64,000 bases of DNA from Jannaschia seohaensis (GCF_900116765.1 NZ_UETC01000010.1:62001-126000), one strand, 5' to 3'; counted from the first letter of the stretch, positions 25,068 through 35,047 are shown. Made by a program: numbers and translations. The notes: generated by a model not told the origin, from the letters alone.

Positions 25068-26099
25068 TCACGCATTCGGGGCCGGTCCGGTCGAGGCGCC
25101 GATCACCAGTTCGCATTCCCAAATATCCTGGATCGGAGCCAGGCCGGGCCGGGTGATCTGCTCGATCAGGATCTCGGCACATCGCCGCCCGGCCGCCCGC
25201 ACCGAAGAGCGCGTGGCCGTGAAGAGCGGCGCGTCCTGTGGCCCGTTGGCGAGATAGCTGAGCACGTCGTCATGGGTCACGAGGGAGACGTCCTGGCCCA
25301 GACGCAAGCCCAGCTCATGCGTCGCGCGGCGCACGCCGATGGCCATCGTCAGGGAGGAGACCAGAAAGGCGGTCGGCGGGTTGGGGCCTTCCAACATGCG
25401 GCGTGCCGCTCCGTGGCCGTTGGTCTCGGACATATCCCCGGCAAAGAGCAGATCCGGGTCGACGCTCACCCCGCGCCCGGACATCGCCGAGGCGAAGCCA
25501 TCCCGCCGCCGGCAGGCGAAGTCCATGTCGAGATTGCCGTTCAACAGGGCGATCCGCCGATGCCCCAGGTCCAGCAGCAAATCCGTCGCTTTGTGAAACG
25601 CTCGGATGTTATCGATATCGACGAAGTTGAACGGCGCGTGCTCGCCCGGCAACCGGCCATGCACGACGAACGGCAGCCCCAGCTCCTGCAAGAGAGGAAT
25701 ACGCTGGTCGCCGATCCGTGGTCCGTGGACGATGACGCCGTCGACGCTGCGGGTCTGGGCCATCTGACGATAGACCCGGTCCTCGCTGCCATCCGTCACG
25801 ATCGAGAGGGTCAGGTCGTAGTTCTCGCTCGAATAGACCTCGCCTGCACCGGATATGAAATCGGCGAAGACCGGGTTGACGACCTCTTGGTTCAGGGCGG
25901 TCGGGATGACGTGGCCGATGGCCATGGCCCGTCCGCTCGCAAGCGCGGCCGCCCTTCGATTCGGGCGATAGCCGTGACGTTTCGCCGCCTCCGTCACGCG
26001 GCGCCGCGTTTCTTCCCGCACTTCCGGATAGCCGCCCAAGGCGCGGCTGACCGTGGTCGGCGACAAGCCAAGCAACCCAGCGAATTCCTTTAGATTCAA
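25068..26099 (-). CDS. aglR: LacI-family regulator of alpha-glucoside utilisation
   Basis: 343-residue repressor. The N-terminal LacI-type helix-turn-helix is MNLKEFAGLLGLSPTTVSRALGGYPEVREETRRRV, read in two pieces (residues 1-16 and 17-36). A periplasmic-binding-protein-like effector domain follows (about 60-340). The start is a TTG preceded by GGAGGG at eight bases, which puts the helix-turn-helix at the very N-terminus as in relatives. It is divergent from aglEFGAK and upstream of glk on its own strand. The inducer is presumably an alpha-glucoside such as sucrose, maltose or trehalose. Confidence 0.92.
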   Translation of the reverse strand: MNLKEFAGLLGLSPTTVSRALGGYPEVREETRRRVTEAAKRHGYRPNRRAAALASGRAMAIGHVIPTALNQEVVNPVFADFISGAGEVYSSENYDLTLSIVTDGSEDRVYRQMAQTRSVDGVIVHGPRIGDQRIPLLQELGLPFVVHGRLPGEHAPFNFVDIDNIRAFHKATDLLLDLGHRRIALLNGNLDMDFACRRRDGFASAMSGRGVSVDPDLLFAGDMSETNGHGAARRMLEGPNPPTAFLVSSLTMAIGVRRATHELGLRLGQDVSLVTHDDVLSYLANGPQDAPLFTATRSSVRAAGRRCAEILIEQITRPGLAPIQDIWECELVIGASTGPAPNA

Positions 26100-26221
26100 G
26101 ATTTGCTCCCTCCGGGGCCTCCCCGCGCTCCGCTCCCGCTCCGAAAAAACACCCTCGCGTATTCCTGAGGTGGGCCTCGGACATTGACTTTCGTCAGCAT
26201 CGGGCCGATTGCTGGACTTGT

Positions 26222-26233
26222 CAAAGCGGTTTG
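26222..26233 (+). promoter_or_regulatory. LacI-type operator candidate before aglE
   Basis: CAAAGCGGTTTG is a near-perfect palindrome with the central CG typical of LacI/GalR-family sites. Only the two bases flanking the CG break symmetry. It lies in the 217-base aglR-aglE divergent gap, about 35 bases downstream of a possible -35 box (TTGACT, 26184-26189), where binding would block transcription of aglE. Confidence 0.5.
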
Positions 26234-26316
26234 GAAAGAGAATCCGGGCCGCAATGCGAAACGCCGGAGGGAACCGGCATCACAACGTGGCCCGACGAGG
26301 CCGCACGGGAGGACTT

Positions 26317-27672
26317 ATGAAGAAGCTTGCCAGCAGCACCGCCATCGCGGTGCTTCTTTCGAGTGCCGCCTATGCCGACGGCCATACCGCCGCCTTCACG
26401 CCGGGCGAGGGACCGTTCGACTGGGACAGCTACAATGCCTTCGCCGAAGCGACCGATCTCACCGGGCAGACCGTCACCGTGACCGGGCCCTGGACCGGCG
26501 ACGAGGCCGCCAAGTTCGACATCGTGATGGCGTTCTTCGCCGATGCGACCGGCGCGGAGGTCAACTATTCCGGCTCCGACAGCTTTGAGCAGGACATCGT
26601 GATCTCCTCGCGCGCGGGCTCCGCGCCGAACCTCGCGGTGTTCCCGCAGCCCGGTCTCGCCGCCGACATGGCCTCGCAAGGGCTGCTGACGCCGCTGCCC
26701 GACGGCACGGCCGACTGGGTCGCCGAGAACTTCGCCGCGGGCCAGTCCTGGGTCGATCTCGGCACCTATGCCGGTGAGGACGGTGAGGACGACCTCTATG
26801 GCATGTTCTACCGCGTCGATCTGAAATCGCTGGTCTGGTATTCGCCCGCCGCCTTCGACGAGATGGGCTATGACATCCCGACCACAATGGAAGAGCTCAA
26901 GGAGCTGACCGACCAGATCGTCGCCGACGGCGAGACGCCCTGGTGCATCGGCCTGGGCTCGGGCGCGGCGACCGGCTGGCCCGCGACCGACTGGGTCGAG
27001 GACATGATGCTGCGGACGCAGCCGCCCTCTGTCTATGACGCCTGGGTCTCCAACGAGCTGCCCTTCGACGCGCCCGAGGTGGTCGCGGCCATCGAGGAAT
27101 TCGGCTATTTCGCGCGGAACGACGACTACGTCAGCGGCGGCTCGCAGGCTGTGGCCTCGACCGACTTCCGCGACAGCCCGACGGGCCTCTTCGCGATCCC
27201 GCCTGCCTGCTATATGCACCGCCAGGCCTCGTTCATCCCGGCCTTCTTCCCGGAAGGGACGGTCGTCGGCGAGGATGTCGATTTCTTCTACTTCCCCGCC
27301 TATGCCGACAAGGATCTGGGCGCGCCGGTTCTGGGCGCCGGGACGCTCTTCGCCATCACCAACCCCTCCGAGGGCGCCGAGGCGATGATCGAATTCCTCA
27401 AGCTGCCCATCGCCCATGAGCTCTGGATGGCCCAAGGCGGCTTCCTGACGGCGCATGCGGGCGTCAACACCGACGCCTATTCCGAGGATAGCCTGCGCGC
27501 GCAAGGCCAGATCCTGCTGGACGCGACGACCTTCCGCTTCGACGCGTCCGACCTGATGCCGGGTGAGATCGGCGCCGGGGCGTTCTGGACGGGCATGGTC
27601 GACTACGTCACCGGCGCCTCGGCCGAAGAGGTCGCCGCCGGTGTCCAGGAGCGCTGGCAGTCGCTGAACTGA
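26317..27672 (+). CDS. aglE: Alpha-glucoside ABC transporter substrate-binding protein
   Basis: 451-residue periplasmic binding protein of the CUT1 sugar-importer class. A signal peptide (MKKLASSTAIAVLLSSAAYA) is followed by TAAFTPGEGPFDWDSY and then the binding-protein fold. Segments such as WPATDWVEDMML and IPPACYMHRQASFIPAFFP are characteristic of AglE. GGGAGGA precedes the ATG at 26317. It is first in aglEFGAK; a strong hairpin follows at 27714, which may keep binding-protein message more abundant than the downstream genes. Confidence 0.94.
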   Translation: MKKLASSTAIAVLLSSAAYADGHTAAFTPGEGPFDWDSYNAFAEATDLTGQTVTVTGPWTGDEAAKFDIVMAFFADATGAEVNYSGSDSFEQDIVISSRAGSAPNLAVFPQPGLAADMASQGLLTPLPDGTADWVAENFAAGQSWVDLGTYAGEDGEDDLYGMFYRVDLKSLVWYSPAAFDEMGYDIPTTMEELKELTDQIVADGETPWCIGLGSGAATGWPATDWVEDMMLRTQPPSVYDAWVSNELPFDAPEVVAAIEEFGYFARNDDYVSGGSQAVASTDFRDSPTGLFAIPPACYMHRQASFIPAFFPEGTVVGEDVDFFYFPAYADKDLGAPVLGAGTLFAITNPSEGAEAMIEFLKLPIAHELWMAQGGFLTAHAGVNTDAYSEDSLRAQGQILLDATTFRFDASDLMPGEIGAGAFWTGMVDYVTGASAEEVAAGVQERWQSLN

Positions 27673-27713
27673 CGGCTTTGACCCGCGCCTTACTGGGGCG
27701 GGTCGATCCATGA

Positions 27714-27749
27714 GCGGGGGCCGGGTGGAGGAGCCCGGTCCCCGCTTTT
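27714..27749 (+). terminator. Intercistronic hairpin (partial terminator/attenuator) between aglE and aglF
   Basis: A 12-base-pair stem, GCGGGGGCCGGG (27714-27725) with CCCGGTCCCCGC (27734-27745) and one G-T pair, loop of eight, then TTTT. The downstream gene has its own good ribosome site, so this probably limits but does not stop transcription, or protects the aglE 3' end. Confidence 0.7.
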
Positions 27750-27777
27750 CCCGACAGCGCGCATGGGAGGAATGTTC

Positions 27778-28755
27778 ATGTCACCGCTTTTGCAAGGCAT
27801 CCTGACGGTCATCATCGGCGTCGGTGGGTGCATCGGCTACTTCTGGTCGTCGAACTATGTCCTCGACAAGTACATCTTCCCCCCCAAGGGCAAGGATGCC
27901 GGGCGCAACATCAATCGCGCCAACGCGATCCGGCCCTGGCTCTTCATGCTCCCCGCGATCCTGGCTCTGGGCCTCTACCTGGTCTATCCGGTCTTCGGGT
28001 CGTTCTGGCGCTCGCTGTTCAACCGGGCCGGCGACGAGTTCGTCGGGCTCGGGAACTACGGCCTCCTCTTCGGAGACGGGGAATTCCGGCAGGCGTTGTT
28101 CAACAACTTCCTCTGGGTGCTTTTCGTGCCAGCGGCCTCGACCTTCCTGGGCCTGCTGGTGGCGCAGCTCACCGACCGTCTGAGCTGGGGCAACATCGCG
28201 AAGTCACTGATCTTTATGCCGATGGCGATCTCTTTCGTGGGCGCGTCGCTGATCTGGAAATTCGTCTACGCGGTCGATCCCGAAATCGGGATCATCAACG
28301 CCCTCCGCGCCTCGATGGGGTTCGAGGCGCTCGACCCGCTTCAGGTCGGGTTCTGGAACAACTTTCTGCTGATGTTCATCCTGGTCTGGATCCAGACCGG
28401 CTTCGCCATGGTGATCCTCAGCGCGGCGTTGCGCGGCATCCCGGAAGAGACAATCGAAGCGGCGATCATCGACGGGGCCAGCCCGACGCAGATCTTCTTC
28501 CGCATCAAGATCCCGCAGATCATGGGCACCATCGTGGTCGTCTGGACCACCATCACCATTCTGGTGCTGAAGGTCTTCGACATCGTCTACACGATGACCG
28601 GCGGCAATTTCGGCACGCAGATCCTGCCCAGTTACATGATGGAATACATGTTCCGCGACGACGGGCGCGCGACGGCTGTGGCCTTCGTCATCATGGTGAT
28701 CGTGCTGCCCGTGATGATCTGGAACATCATGCAAGCCCGCAAGGAGGTGCGTTGA
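27778..28755 (+). CDS. aglF: Alpha-glucoside ABC transporter permease AglF
   Basis: 325-residue MalF-type inner-membrane permease. An N-terminal helix (MSPLLQGILTVIIGVGG) precedes the main six-helix bundle. The EAA loop that contacts the ATPase is EETIEAAIIDGASPTQIFFRIKIPQI (about 225-250, cited here in outline). I chose the ATG at 27778 because GGGAGGA lies seven bases upstream; two earlier in-frame ATGs overlap that ribosome site. It ends two bases before the aglG ATG, whose AAGGAGGT site lies inside the end of aglF. Confidence 0.93.
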   Translation: MSPLLQGILTVIIGVGGCIGYFWSSNYVLDKYIFPPKGKDAGRNINRANAIRPWLFMLPAILALGLYLVYPVFGSFWRSLFNRAGDEFVGLGNYGLLFGDGEFRQALFNNFLWVLFVPAASTFLGLLVAQLTDRLSWGNIAKSLIFMPMAISFVGASLIWKFVYAVDPEIGIINALRASMGFEALDPLQVGFWNNFLLMFILVWIQTGFAMVILSAALRGIPEETIEAAIIDGASPTQIFFRIKIPQIMGTIVVVWTTITILVLKVFDIVYTMTGGNFGTQILPSYMMEYMFRDDGRATAVAFVIMVIVLPVMIWNIMQARKEVR

Positions 28756-28756
28756 C

Positions 28757-29899
28757 ATGGCCGCTAACGATGACGGAATCGCCGGCGAAACCTCCGGCCT
28801 GAAGATCGTCACCAATCTCTCGGTCGTCTTCCTGGTCGTCCTCTGGCTGATCCCGACGATCGGCCTGTTAGTCTCGTCCTTCCGCGACCGGGACGCGATC
28901 AGCTCCTCGGGCTGGTGGAACGCGCCCTTCGCGACCGAGCAGAACTTTGCCGCCTCCGCCGAGGGGGAGTTCCGGCAGACGCCGGAAGGCTGGGTGCTGG
29001 AGGGCAATGTCTTCGGCGAGGACGGCTCGGGCGAGGTCATCTCCTTCGGCGGCCGCCGGTCGGAGCCCAACGCCTTCGCGCCCGGCACCACGGGCGAACT
29101 GGTGCGCGGCCGGACCCTGACCGTCGAGACGAACGGCGATTACGTCTATGTCGACCCCGACGAAGAGCAGCCGAGCCGCAACCCGACCGTCTATTTCGGG
29201 ACCAAGGTGCCGCCCAGCTTCTCGACCGAGAACTACGAGACGATCCTCGCCTCGGCCGGGATGGACGTGGCCTTCATCAACACGCTGACCGTGACGATCC
29301 CGGCGACTATCATCCCGATCCTCGTGGCGGCCTTCGCGGCCTATGCGCTGGCCTGGATGGACTTCCCCGGGCGCGGGGTTCTGATCGCCGTCGTGGTCGG
29401 GCTGCTTGTCGTGCCGCTCCAACTCGCGCTCGTCCCGATGCTGACCTTCCATAACACCATCGGGATCGGTCAGAGCTTCTACGGGATATGGTTCGCGCAT
29501 ACCGCGTTCGGCTTGCCATTGGCGGTCTACCTGCTCAGGAACTACATGGTCGGCCTGCCGCGCGACATCATCGAGAGCGCCAAGGTCGACGGCGCGACGG
29601 ACTTCCAGGTCTTCACCAAGATCGTCCTGCCGCTGAGCTTCCCGGCGCTGGCCTCCTTCGCGATCTTCCAGTTCCTGTGGACCTGGAACGATCTGCTGGT
29701 GGCTAAGGTGTTCCTGCCCTCCAACTCGGAATCCTGGGTCATGACGGTGAAGATCGCCGACGACCTGCTGGGCTCGCGGGGCGGTGACTGGGGCATCCTC
29801 GCGGCGGCGGCCTTCGTGTCGATCGCGGTGCCGCTCTTGGTGTTCTTCACGATGCAACGCTACCTCGTGCGCGGCCTGCTGGCCGGTTCCGTGAAATAG
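28757..29899 (+). CDS. aglG: Alpha-glucoside ABC transporter permease AglG
   Basis: 380-residue MalG-type permease. After the first helix (about 17-40) there is an approximately 120-residue hydrophilic, probably periplasmic insert (about 45-165, with WWNAPFATEQNF and the ETNGDYVYVDPDE stretch) before the core helices. As I recall, this long loop is a family trait of AglG and explains its length beyond ordinary MalG (about 280-296). The EAA loop is visible as IIESAKVDGATDFQVFTKIVLPL. It pairs with AglF in the membrane. Confidence 0.93.
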   Translation: MAANDDGIAGETSGLKIVTNLSVVFLVVLWLIPTIGLLVSSFRDRDAISSSGWWNAPFATEQNFAASAEGEFRQTPEGWVLEGNVFGEDGSGEVISFGGRRSEPNAFAPGTTGELVRGRTLTVETNGDYVYVDPDEEQPSRNPTVYFGTKVPPSFSTENYETILASAGMDVAFINTLTVTIPATIIPILVAAFAAYALAWMDFPGRGVLIAVVVGLLVVPLQLALVPMLTFHNTIGIGQSFYGIWFAHTAFGLPLAVYLLRNYMVGLPRDIIESAKVDGATDFQVFTKIVLPLSFPALASFAIFQFLWTWNDLLVAKVFLPSNSESWVMTVKIADDLLGSRGGDWGILAAAAFVSIAVPLLVFFTMQRYLVRGLLAGSVK

Positions 29900-29907
29900 G
29901 CCGACAC

Positions 29908-31566
29908 ATGAGCGCAATCGCGACCCAGCTCTCCTCCGACACCGATCTCGACTGGTGGCGGGGGGGAGTGATCTACCAGATCTATCCGAGGTCCTTCCAG
30001 GACAGCTCCGGTGACGGGATCGGCGACCTGAACGGCATCACCGAGCGGCTGCCCTATGTCGCGTCGCTCGGAGTGGACGGAATCTGGATCAGCCCGTTCT
30101 TCACCTCGCCGATGCGCGATTTCGGCTACGATGTTTCGGACTACCGTGACGTCGACCCGATGTTCGGCACGCTGGAGGATTTCGACCTGCTGGTGGCGAC
30201 CGCCCACCGTCTGGGTCTGCGCGTGATGATCGACCTGGTGCTGTCCCATTCCTCGGACCTGCATCCGTGGTTCCAGGAAAGCCGGATGAACCGGCATAAC
30301 GACAAGGCCGATTGGTATGTCTGGGCCGATCCGAAGCCGGACGGCACGCCGCCGAACAACTGGCTCAGCATCTTCGGCGGCACGGCCTGGCACTGGGATC
30401 CGCGCCGGCTCCAGTATTACTTGCACAATTTTCTATCGACCCAGCCCGATCTGAACTTCCACAACATTGACGTGCAGAACGCGCTGCTGGATATCACCCG
30501 CTTCTGGCTGGATCGCGGGGTCGACGGCTTCCGGCTCGACACGATCAACTTCTACTTCGCGGACAAGCATCTGCGCGACAATCCGGCCTTGCCGCCGGAA
30601 AAGCGCAACGCCTCGATCGCGCCCGCCGTGAACCCCTATAACCACCAGGAACATCTCTATTCCAAGACGCAGCCCGAAAACCTGCTCTTTCTCAAGCGGT
30701 TCCGCGAGTTGCTCGACGAGTATCCCGGCACTGCCGCCGTTGGCGAGGTCGGGGATGCGCAATATGGGCTGAAAATCCTGGGGGATTACACCCGGGAGGG
30801 GCAGGGCGTGCATATGTGCTACGCCTTCGAGTTCCTGTCGGGCGACGGAATGAAAGCGTCCCGCGTGGTCGAGACCTTTGAGCGGCTGGAGCGGGAGGCC
30901 CCGGATGGCTGGGCCTGCTGGGCGCTCTCGAACCATGACGTGACCCGGCACGTGACCCGCTGGAACCTCGATGACCAGGGCGCGCGCTGCTATGCGACGC
31001 TGATGCAGTGCTTGCGCGGCTCGCTCTGCCTCTACCAGGGCGAAGAGCTGGGCTTGACCGAAGCGCGCGTGGCCTACGAAGACCTGCGCGACCCCTACGG
31101 CATTGAGTTCTGGCCGGAATATGTCGGCCGCGACGGCTGCCGGACCCCGATGGTCTGGGAGGCGTCGAACCTCAATGGCGGCTTCAGCCGCGCCAAGCCG
31201 TGGCTGCCGGTCTGTCCCGAACATCTCGGCCGGGCCGTGGGCCTGCAGGAGCATCGCGAGAATGCGATCTTGCACCATTACCGCCGTGTCATCGCGATGC
31301 GCGCGGGCTCGCCCGCGCTCCGTTCGGGCACGCAATCGGAGATGACCGCCGAGGGAGACCTGCTGCATTTCATCCGCGAGAAGGGTGGCGAGCGCTGGTT
31401 CTGCGCCTTCAACCTGGGAGGCGAGGCGGTCAGCGTGCATCCGCCCGAGGGCGAATGGAGTTTCGTCGAGGGCGTCGGCGGAACCGACCCGGGCCGGGCC
31501 ATAACCATCGGCGGGGGCATGCGGCTGGGTCCATGGCATTACACGCTTCTGCGCAGCGTGACCTGA
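29908..31566 (+). CDS. aglA: Alpha-glucosidase, GH13 family
   Basis: 552-residue cytoplasmic glycoside hydrolase that splits imported alpha-glucosides to glucose. GH13 signatures are in order: YQIYPRSFQDSSGDGIGDLNGI, the His/Asn motif DLVLSHSS, the nucleophile motif GVDGFRLDTIN, the acid/base Glu in AVGEVGDAQYG and the transition-state Asp in LSNHDVTRHVTRW. The QxPxDxxGDL-like N-terminal form is typical of oligo-1,6-/alpha-glucosidases. No signal peptide is present. It is fourth in aglEFGAK, eight bases after aglG. Confidence 0.94.
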   Translation: MSAIATQLSSDTDLDWWRGGVIYQIYPRSFQDSSGDGIGDLNGITERLPYVASLGVDGIWISPFFTSPMRDFGYDVSDYRDVDPMFGTLEDFDLLVATAHRLGLRVMIDLVLSHSSDLHPWFQESRMNRHNDKADWYVWADPKPDGTPPNNWLSIFGGTAWHWDPRRLQYYLHNFLSTQPDLNFHNIDVQNALLDITRFWLDRGVDGFRLDTINFYFADKHLRDNPALPPEKRNASIAPAVNPYNHQEHLYSKTQPENLLFLKRFRELLDEYPGTAAVGEVGDAQYGLKILGDYTREGQGVHMCYAFEFLSGDGMKASRVVETFERLEREAPDGWACWALSNHDVTRHVTRWNLDDQGARCYATLMQCLRGSLCLYQGEELGLTEARVAYEDLRDPYGIEFWPEYVGRDGCRTPMVWEASNLNGGFSRAKPWLPVCPEHLGRAVGLQEHRENAILHHYRRVIAMRAGSPALRSGTQSEMTAEGDLLHFIREKGGERWFCAFNLGGEAVSVHPPEGEWSFVEGVGGTDPGRAITIGGGMRLGPWHYTLLRSVT

Positions 31567-31629
31567 ATATTCCACGCGGCCGGGGGAAGGCGCCGGCCAC
31601 GTGACAGAAAAAGAGGGAGGAGACGCCAG

Positions 31630-32748
31630 ATGGCGAACCTGAAACTGACCGACGTGAGCAAGGTCTATGGCGGCGAGGTGGAAGTCCTCAAGGACATCGA
31701 CCTCGATATCAAGCAAGGCGAACTCATCGTGTTCGTCGGGCCGTCGGGCTGCGGCAAGTCCACGCTCCTGCGGATGATCGCGGGTCTGGAAAAGATTTCG
31801 GGCGGGACGCTCGAAATCGACGGCGAAGTCGTCAACGACGTGCCGCCCTCCGAGCGCGGCATCGCGATGGTGTTCCAATCCTACGCGCTCTATCCGCATA
31901 TGACCGTGCGGGACAACATGGCCTTCGCGCTCAAGATCGCGGGTAAGTCGAAGGAAGAGATCGACGAGCGCGTGAACGCGGCCGCGAAAAAGCTGCAACT
32001 GACCGAATATCTCGACCGCCTGCCCAAGGCCCTGTCCGGCGGCCAGCGGCAGCGCGTGGCCATCGGCCGCTCGATTGTGCGCGACCCGAAGGTCTATCTC
32101 TTCGACGAGCCGCTCTCGAACCTCGACGCCGCGCTCCGCGTCGCCACCCGCATCGAGATCGCCCAGCTCAAGGAGCAGATGCCCGACTCGACCATGATCT
32201 ACGTCACCCACGACCAGGTCGAGGCGATGACGCTGGCCAGCCGGATCGTCGTTCTGGATGCGCTCAAGAACAACGGCCACAAATATTCCATCGGCCAGGT
32301 CGGCACGCCGCTGGAGCTCTACGAGACGCCCAACAGCGAATTCGTCGCCCGCTTCATCGGCTCGCCTGCCATGAACCTGTTGGCCGGCGAGATCGTCGGC
32401 ACCGGCGAGACCACCACGATCAAGACCGAGAAGGGCAGCGGGACGATCACCTCCAACGTGCCCTCCAAGCCCGAGGACATGGGCGCTAAGGTCAATATCG
32501 GCATTCGTCCCGAGGACGCGGTCGCCGCCGAGGGCGACGACTACGCCTATTCGGGCGTGGTCGAGGTCGAGGAGCGGCTGGGCGAGGTGACCTTGCTCTA
32601 CTTCAAGCGCGATGCGCCCGAGCATGACCCGGTGATCGCCAAGCTGCCCGGAATCCAGCCCAACCTCCGCAATCAGCGTTTCGCGCTGACAGCCGATCCG
32701 TCGAAAGTACACGTTTTTCGAAACGGAGTGTCGCTGCTCTATAGATGA
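31630..32748 (+). CDS. aglK: Alpha-glucoside ABC transporter ATPase
   Basis: 372-residue MalK/UgpC-type ATPase energising AglFG. Walker [10 protein letters not shown] (about 37-45), Q-loop [14 protein letters not shown], signature LSGGQRQRV, Walker [14 protein letters not shown] and H-loop [10 protein letters not shown] are all intact. A C-terminal OB-type regulatory domain (about 240-372, NIGIRPEDA) follows. AGGGAGGAG precedes the ATG. It is the last gene of the agl operon. Confidence 0.95.
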   Translation: MANLKLTDVSKVYGGEVEVLKDIDLDIKQGELIVFVGPSGCGKSTLLRMIAGLEKISGGTLEIDGEVVNDVPPSERGIAMVFQSYALYPHMTVRDNMAFALKIAGKSKEEIDERVNAAAKKLQLTEYLDRLPKALSGGQRQRVAIGRSIVRDPKVYLFDEPLSNLDAALRVATRIEIAQLKEQMPDSTMIYVTHDQVEAMTLASRIVVLDALKNNGHKYSIGQVGTPLELYETPNSEFVARFIGSPAMNLLAGEIVGTGETTTIKTEKGSGTITSNVPSKPEDMGAKVNIGIRPEDAVAAEGDDYAYSGVVEVEERLGEVTLLYFKRDAPEHDPVIAKLPGIQPNLRNQRFALTADPSKVHVFRNGVSLLYR

Positions 32749-32814
32749 TCGGCCCCGTTTAGGCCCAACTTGTCGGGCAGCTTGAGACTGGATCTATCCG
32801 TTTCGAGGTGCCCG

Positions 32815-34443
32815 ATGTCGTTTCTTCGCTTTTTCTACGCGGCTTTCCTGCGTCTGGGAGGGCTCGGCCTCATCGCTGTCGGAGCGATGGGCATCCTGCT
32901 GCCGGGCTTTGCTGCGGGGGAAGGGCTGGAGGTCATCGGTGCGCTGCCGGTCGAAGCGGATCTGGGCGCCATGGCCCTGGGGCTGTTCCTGCTGATCCCC
33001 TGGTGGCTGCCGCGCGGTCTGCGTCAGCCCTTCCGTCTGGGCCACGTCCTCTGGGCGGTGCCGCTGGCGGGGGCGAGTTGGCTCGCCAGCACGATCCTGG
33101 TCTCGATCCTGCGCACGGTCGAGCCGCTGATCTCCGGCGCGCCGCCGATCCCGCCCGAGGCGGATCATGCCTGGGCCGCCGGCGCTTTGCTGGGCGCTCT
33201 GCTGGTGCTGATCCTGTCCGCGAAAGGGCGTCCAGACGCGGCGATGGAGGCGGCCCCGGTCCCTCCGGCGGCGCAGATCCCCGAGATCGACGCCGCGGAG
33301 ACCTCCGTCTTTCTCAGCACCCATCGGGCCCTGCTGGCCTTTGCCGGGATCGCGCTCGCGATGTCGGCCTTCATGTTGGGCCGTCTGGTCTACGAGCCCG
33401 GACCGGTCCGTGTCCTCTACGGGATCATCGACCTGGAGCTGGTCGCGCTGGCCCTCTGCGCCGCCGGCATCCTGACGGGCGGAACGCTGCTTTTTGCCCG
33501 CACGATGCCGCGCTTCGTTTATCGGCCGACCCGGTGGTTCCATTTCTTCGGCGTGGGTGTCTGGTTGATCCTCCTGAGCGCGCCCCTGGTTGCCGCAATC
33601 GGGGCCGCGCCGTTCGGGTTCGCCCTGGCCGAGCAACAATTCGTGCTGGCGCCCGAGCAGGTGGCGGATGTGATCGCCGTCGCCGTCTCCGAGGCGCGCG
33701 GGCAGGTCATGGCGACGATCCTCGGCGCGATCGCCAGCCTCGGCCTGATCGCATCGACGGCCTTCGTCATCAGCCGGCCTCTGCCGAGCACTCTGGTCGA
33801 GGCGCCGCTGCCTCCCTATTCCGCCACGACCGCCGTGCCTACAGTGCCGGAGGTGCCCAAGAAGGACATGCGTCGCGGCACCCTGCCGGAGCCGAAACTG
33901 CCCGCCACCGGGGCCCTGATGAAGCTCTATGTCGCGGCCGATTGGCTCGTGCTGCGCCTGCTTGGCGCGGGGCTGCTCGGCACGGGCTATCTGCTCTGGC
34001 AGATGATCCAGGCCGACCGGCAGCTGCCGCAACTGGCGCTGAGCTACGGCTTCGATCCGCTCCACGCGCTGATCGGCTATTGCGCGTTTGGCGCGCTGAT
34101 GGCGGTGCCGTTCCTGCTGCCGCGGGCCATCGTCGCGCCGCGCCATGTGATCGGCGGGCTGATCAAGGCGGCGTTGCTGCTGGTGGCGGGCTATGTCCTG
34201 CGGCCCGTGCTGCCGACCGCGATCAACCTGCTGGTCGACGACAAGTATCACGCGACGCTGAACTATGTCGGGCCGATCGCCTTCAATGCCGTGATCGGCG
34301 TGGCCGTCCTTTCGGCGCTGCTGATCAGCTTCTTCAAACAGATGGGCAAGACGCCGAAGACGGACTATCTGGGCAAGCCGGTGATCGAGATGACGCCCGC
34401 CGATCTCCAGCGCCTGCGCCGAGCGCGGATGGAGTTGAACTGA
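32815..34443 (+). CDS. Multi-pass membrane protein of unknown function
   Basis: 542 residues, family not recognised. I count roughly ten to twelve hydrophobic helices (for example about 8-27, 45-62, 75-98, 118-134, 163-185, 200-222, 238-262, 290-310, 385-405, 423-440, 455-475, 490-515). A Pro-rich cytoplasmic-looking linker lies near 320-365 (EVPKKDMRRGTLPEPKLPATG). No catalytic motif is visible. I chose the ATG at 32815 over an in-frame TTG 45 bases upstream because it starts directly before the first helix. It follows aglK by 66 bases and converges with hpt without a gap, so an operon link to agl is possible but not shown. Confidence 0.75.
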   Translation: MSFLRFFYAAFLRLGGLGLIAVGAMGILLPGFAAGEGLEVIGALPVEADLGAMALGLFLLIPWWLPRGLRQPFRLGHVLWAVPLAGASWLASTILVSILRTVEPLISGAPPIPPEADHAWAAGALLGALLVLILSAKGRPDAAMEAAPVPPAAQIPEIDAAETSVFLSTHRALLAFAGIALAMSAFMLGRLVYEPGPVRVLYGIIDLELVALALCAAGILTGGTLLFARTMPRFVYRPTRWFHFFGVGVWLILLSAPLVAAIGAAPFGFALAEQQFVLAPEQVADVIAVAVSEARGQVMATILGAIASLGLIASTAFVISRPLPSTLVEAPLPPYSATTAVPTVPEVPKKDMRRGTLPEPKLPATGALMKLYVAADWLVLRLLGAGLLGTGYLLWQMIQADRQLPQLALSYGFDPLHALIGYCAFGALMAVPFLLPRAIVAPRHVIGGLIKAALLLVAGYVLRPVLPTAINLLVDDKYHATLNYVGPIAFNAVIGVAVLSALLISFFKQMGKTPKTDYLGKPVIEMTPADLQRLRRARMELN

Positions 34444-34977
34444 TCAGGGGAAGCGCACCTTGCCGATGAAGGGCAGGTTGCGGTTCCGCTGGGCGTAGTC
34501 GATGCCGTAGCCCACGACGAACTCGTCCGGGATCTCGAAGCCGGTCCAGGTCGCCTTCACGTCCACCTCCCGCCGGGACGGTTTGTCGAGCAGGGCGATG
34601 GTCTCCAGCCGTCTGGGCTGGCGCGAGGTGAGCAGGTGCAGGACGTGGTGCAGGGTAAAGCCGGTATCGACGATGTCCTCGACCACCAGCACATCGCGCC
34701 CGCCGATCTCGCCACGTAGGTCCTTGAGGATGCGCACCTCGCGGCTCGATTCCATCCCGTCGCCGTAGGAGGACGCCTCCAGGAAGTCGACCTCAACGGG
34801 CAGGTCCAACTCCCGGACGAGGTCGGCGATGAAGACGAAGCTGCCCCGCAGCAGGCCCACCACGACCAGCTTGTCGGTGCCCTCGAACCGCTTCTCGATC
34901 TCGCGGGCCAGGTCCTCGATCCGCGCGGCGATGGCCTTGGCGGAGATCATCGAGTCGATCACGTAGTCTGCGGCCAT
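34444..34977 (-). CDS. hpt: Hypoxanthine phosphoribosyltransferase
   Basis: 177-residue cytoplasmic purine-salvage enzyme that condenses hypoxanthine or guanine with PRPP to IMP or GMP. The PRPP-binding motif is [18 protein letters not shown] (about 97-114). [18 protein letters not shown] is the N-terminal pyrophosphate loop, and [23 protein letters not shown] is the C-terminal base-recognition segment. GGGGGG lies just before the ATG. It is divergent from the COQ10-like gene, with 70 bases between starts. Confidence 0.95.
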   Translation of the reverse strand: MAADYVIDSMISAKAIAARIEDLAREIEKRFEGTDKLVVVGLLRGSFVFIADLVRELDLPVEVDFLEASSYGDGMESSREVRILKDLRGEIGGRDVLVVEDIVDTGFTLHHVLHLLTSRQPRRLETIALLDKPSRREVDVKATWTGFEIPDEFVVGYGIDYAQRNRNLPFIGKVRFP

Positions 34978-35047
34978 CTTGCCCCCCCCGGACCCCTGCG
35001 GCATGTGGGGCGTTAACACGCCGGAGACGACCGACCAAGAGGCCCCC

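Noticed and set aside
26155-26180. CCTGAGG-type small palindromes in the aglR-aglE gap as extra operators
   Set aside because: They are too short and lack the LacI-type central CG arrangement; only the CAAAGCGGTTTG site was kept.
30433-32712. A 759-codon minus-strand frame opposite aglA and aglK
   Set aside because: It is antisense to two genes with complete catalytic motifs and has a His/Arg/Asp-rich shadow composition with no recognisable domain.
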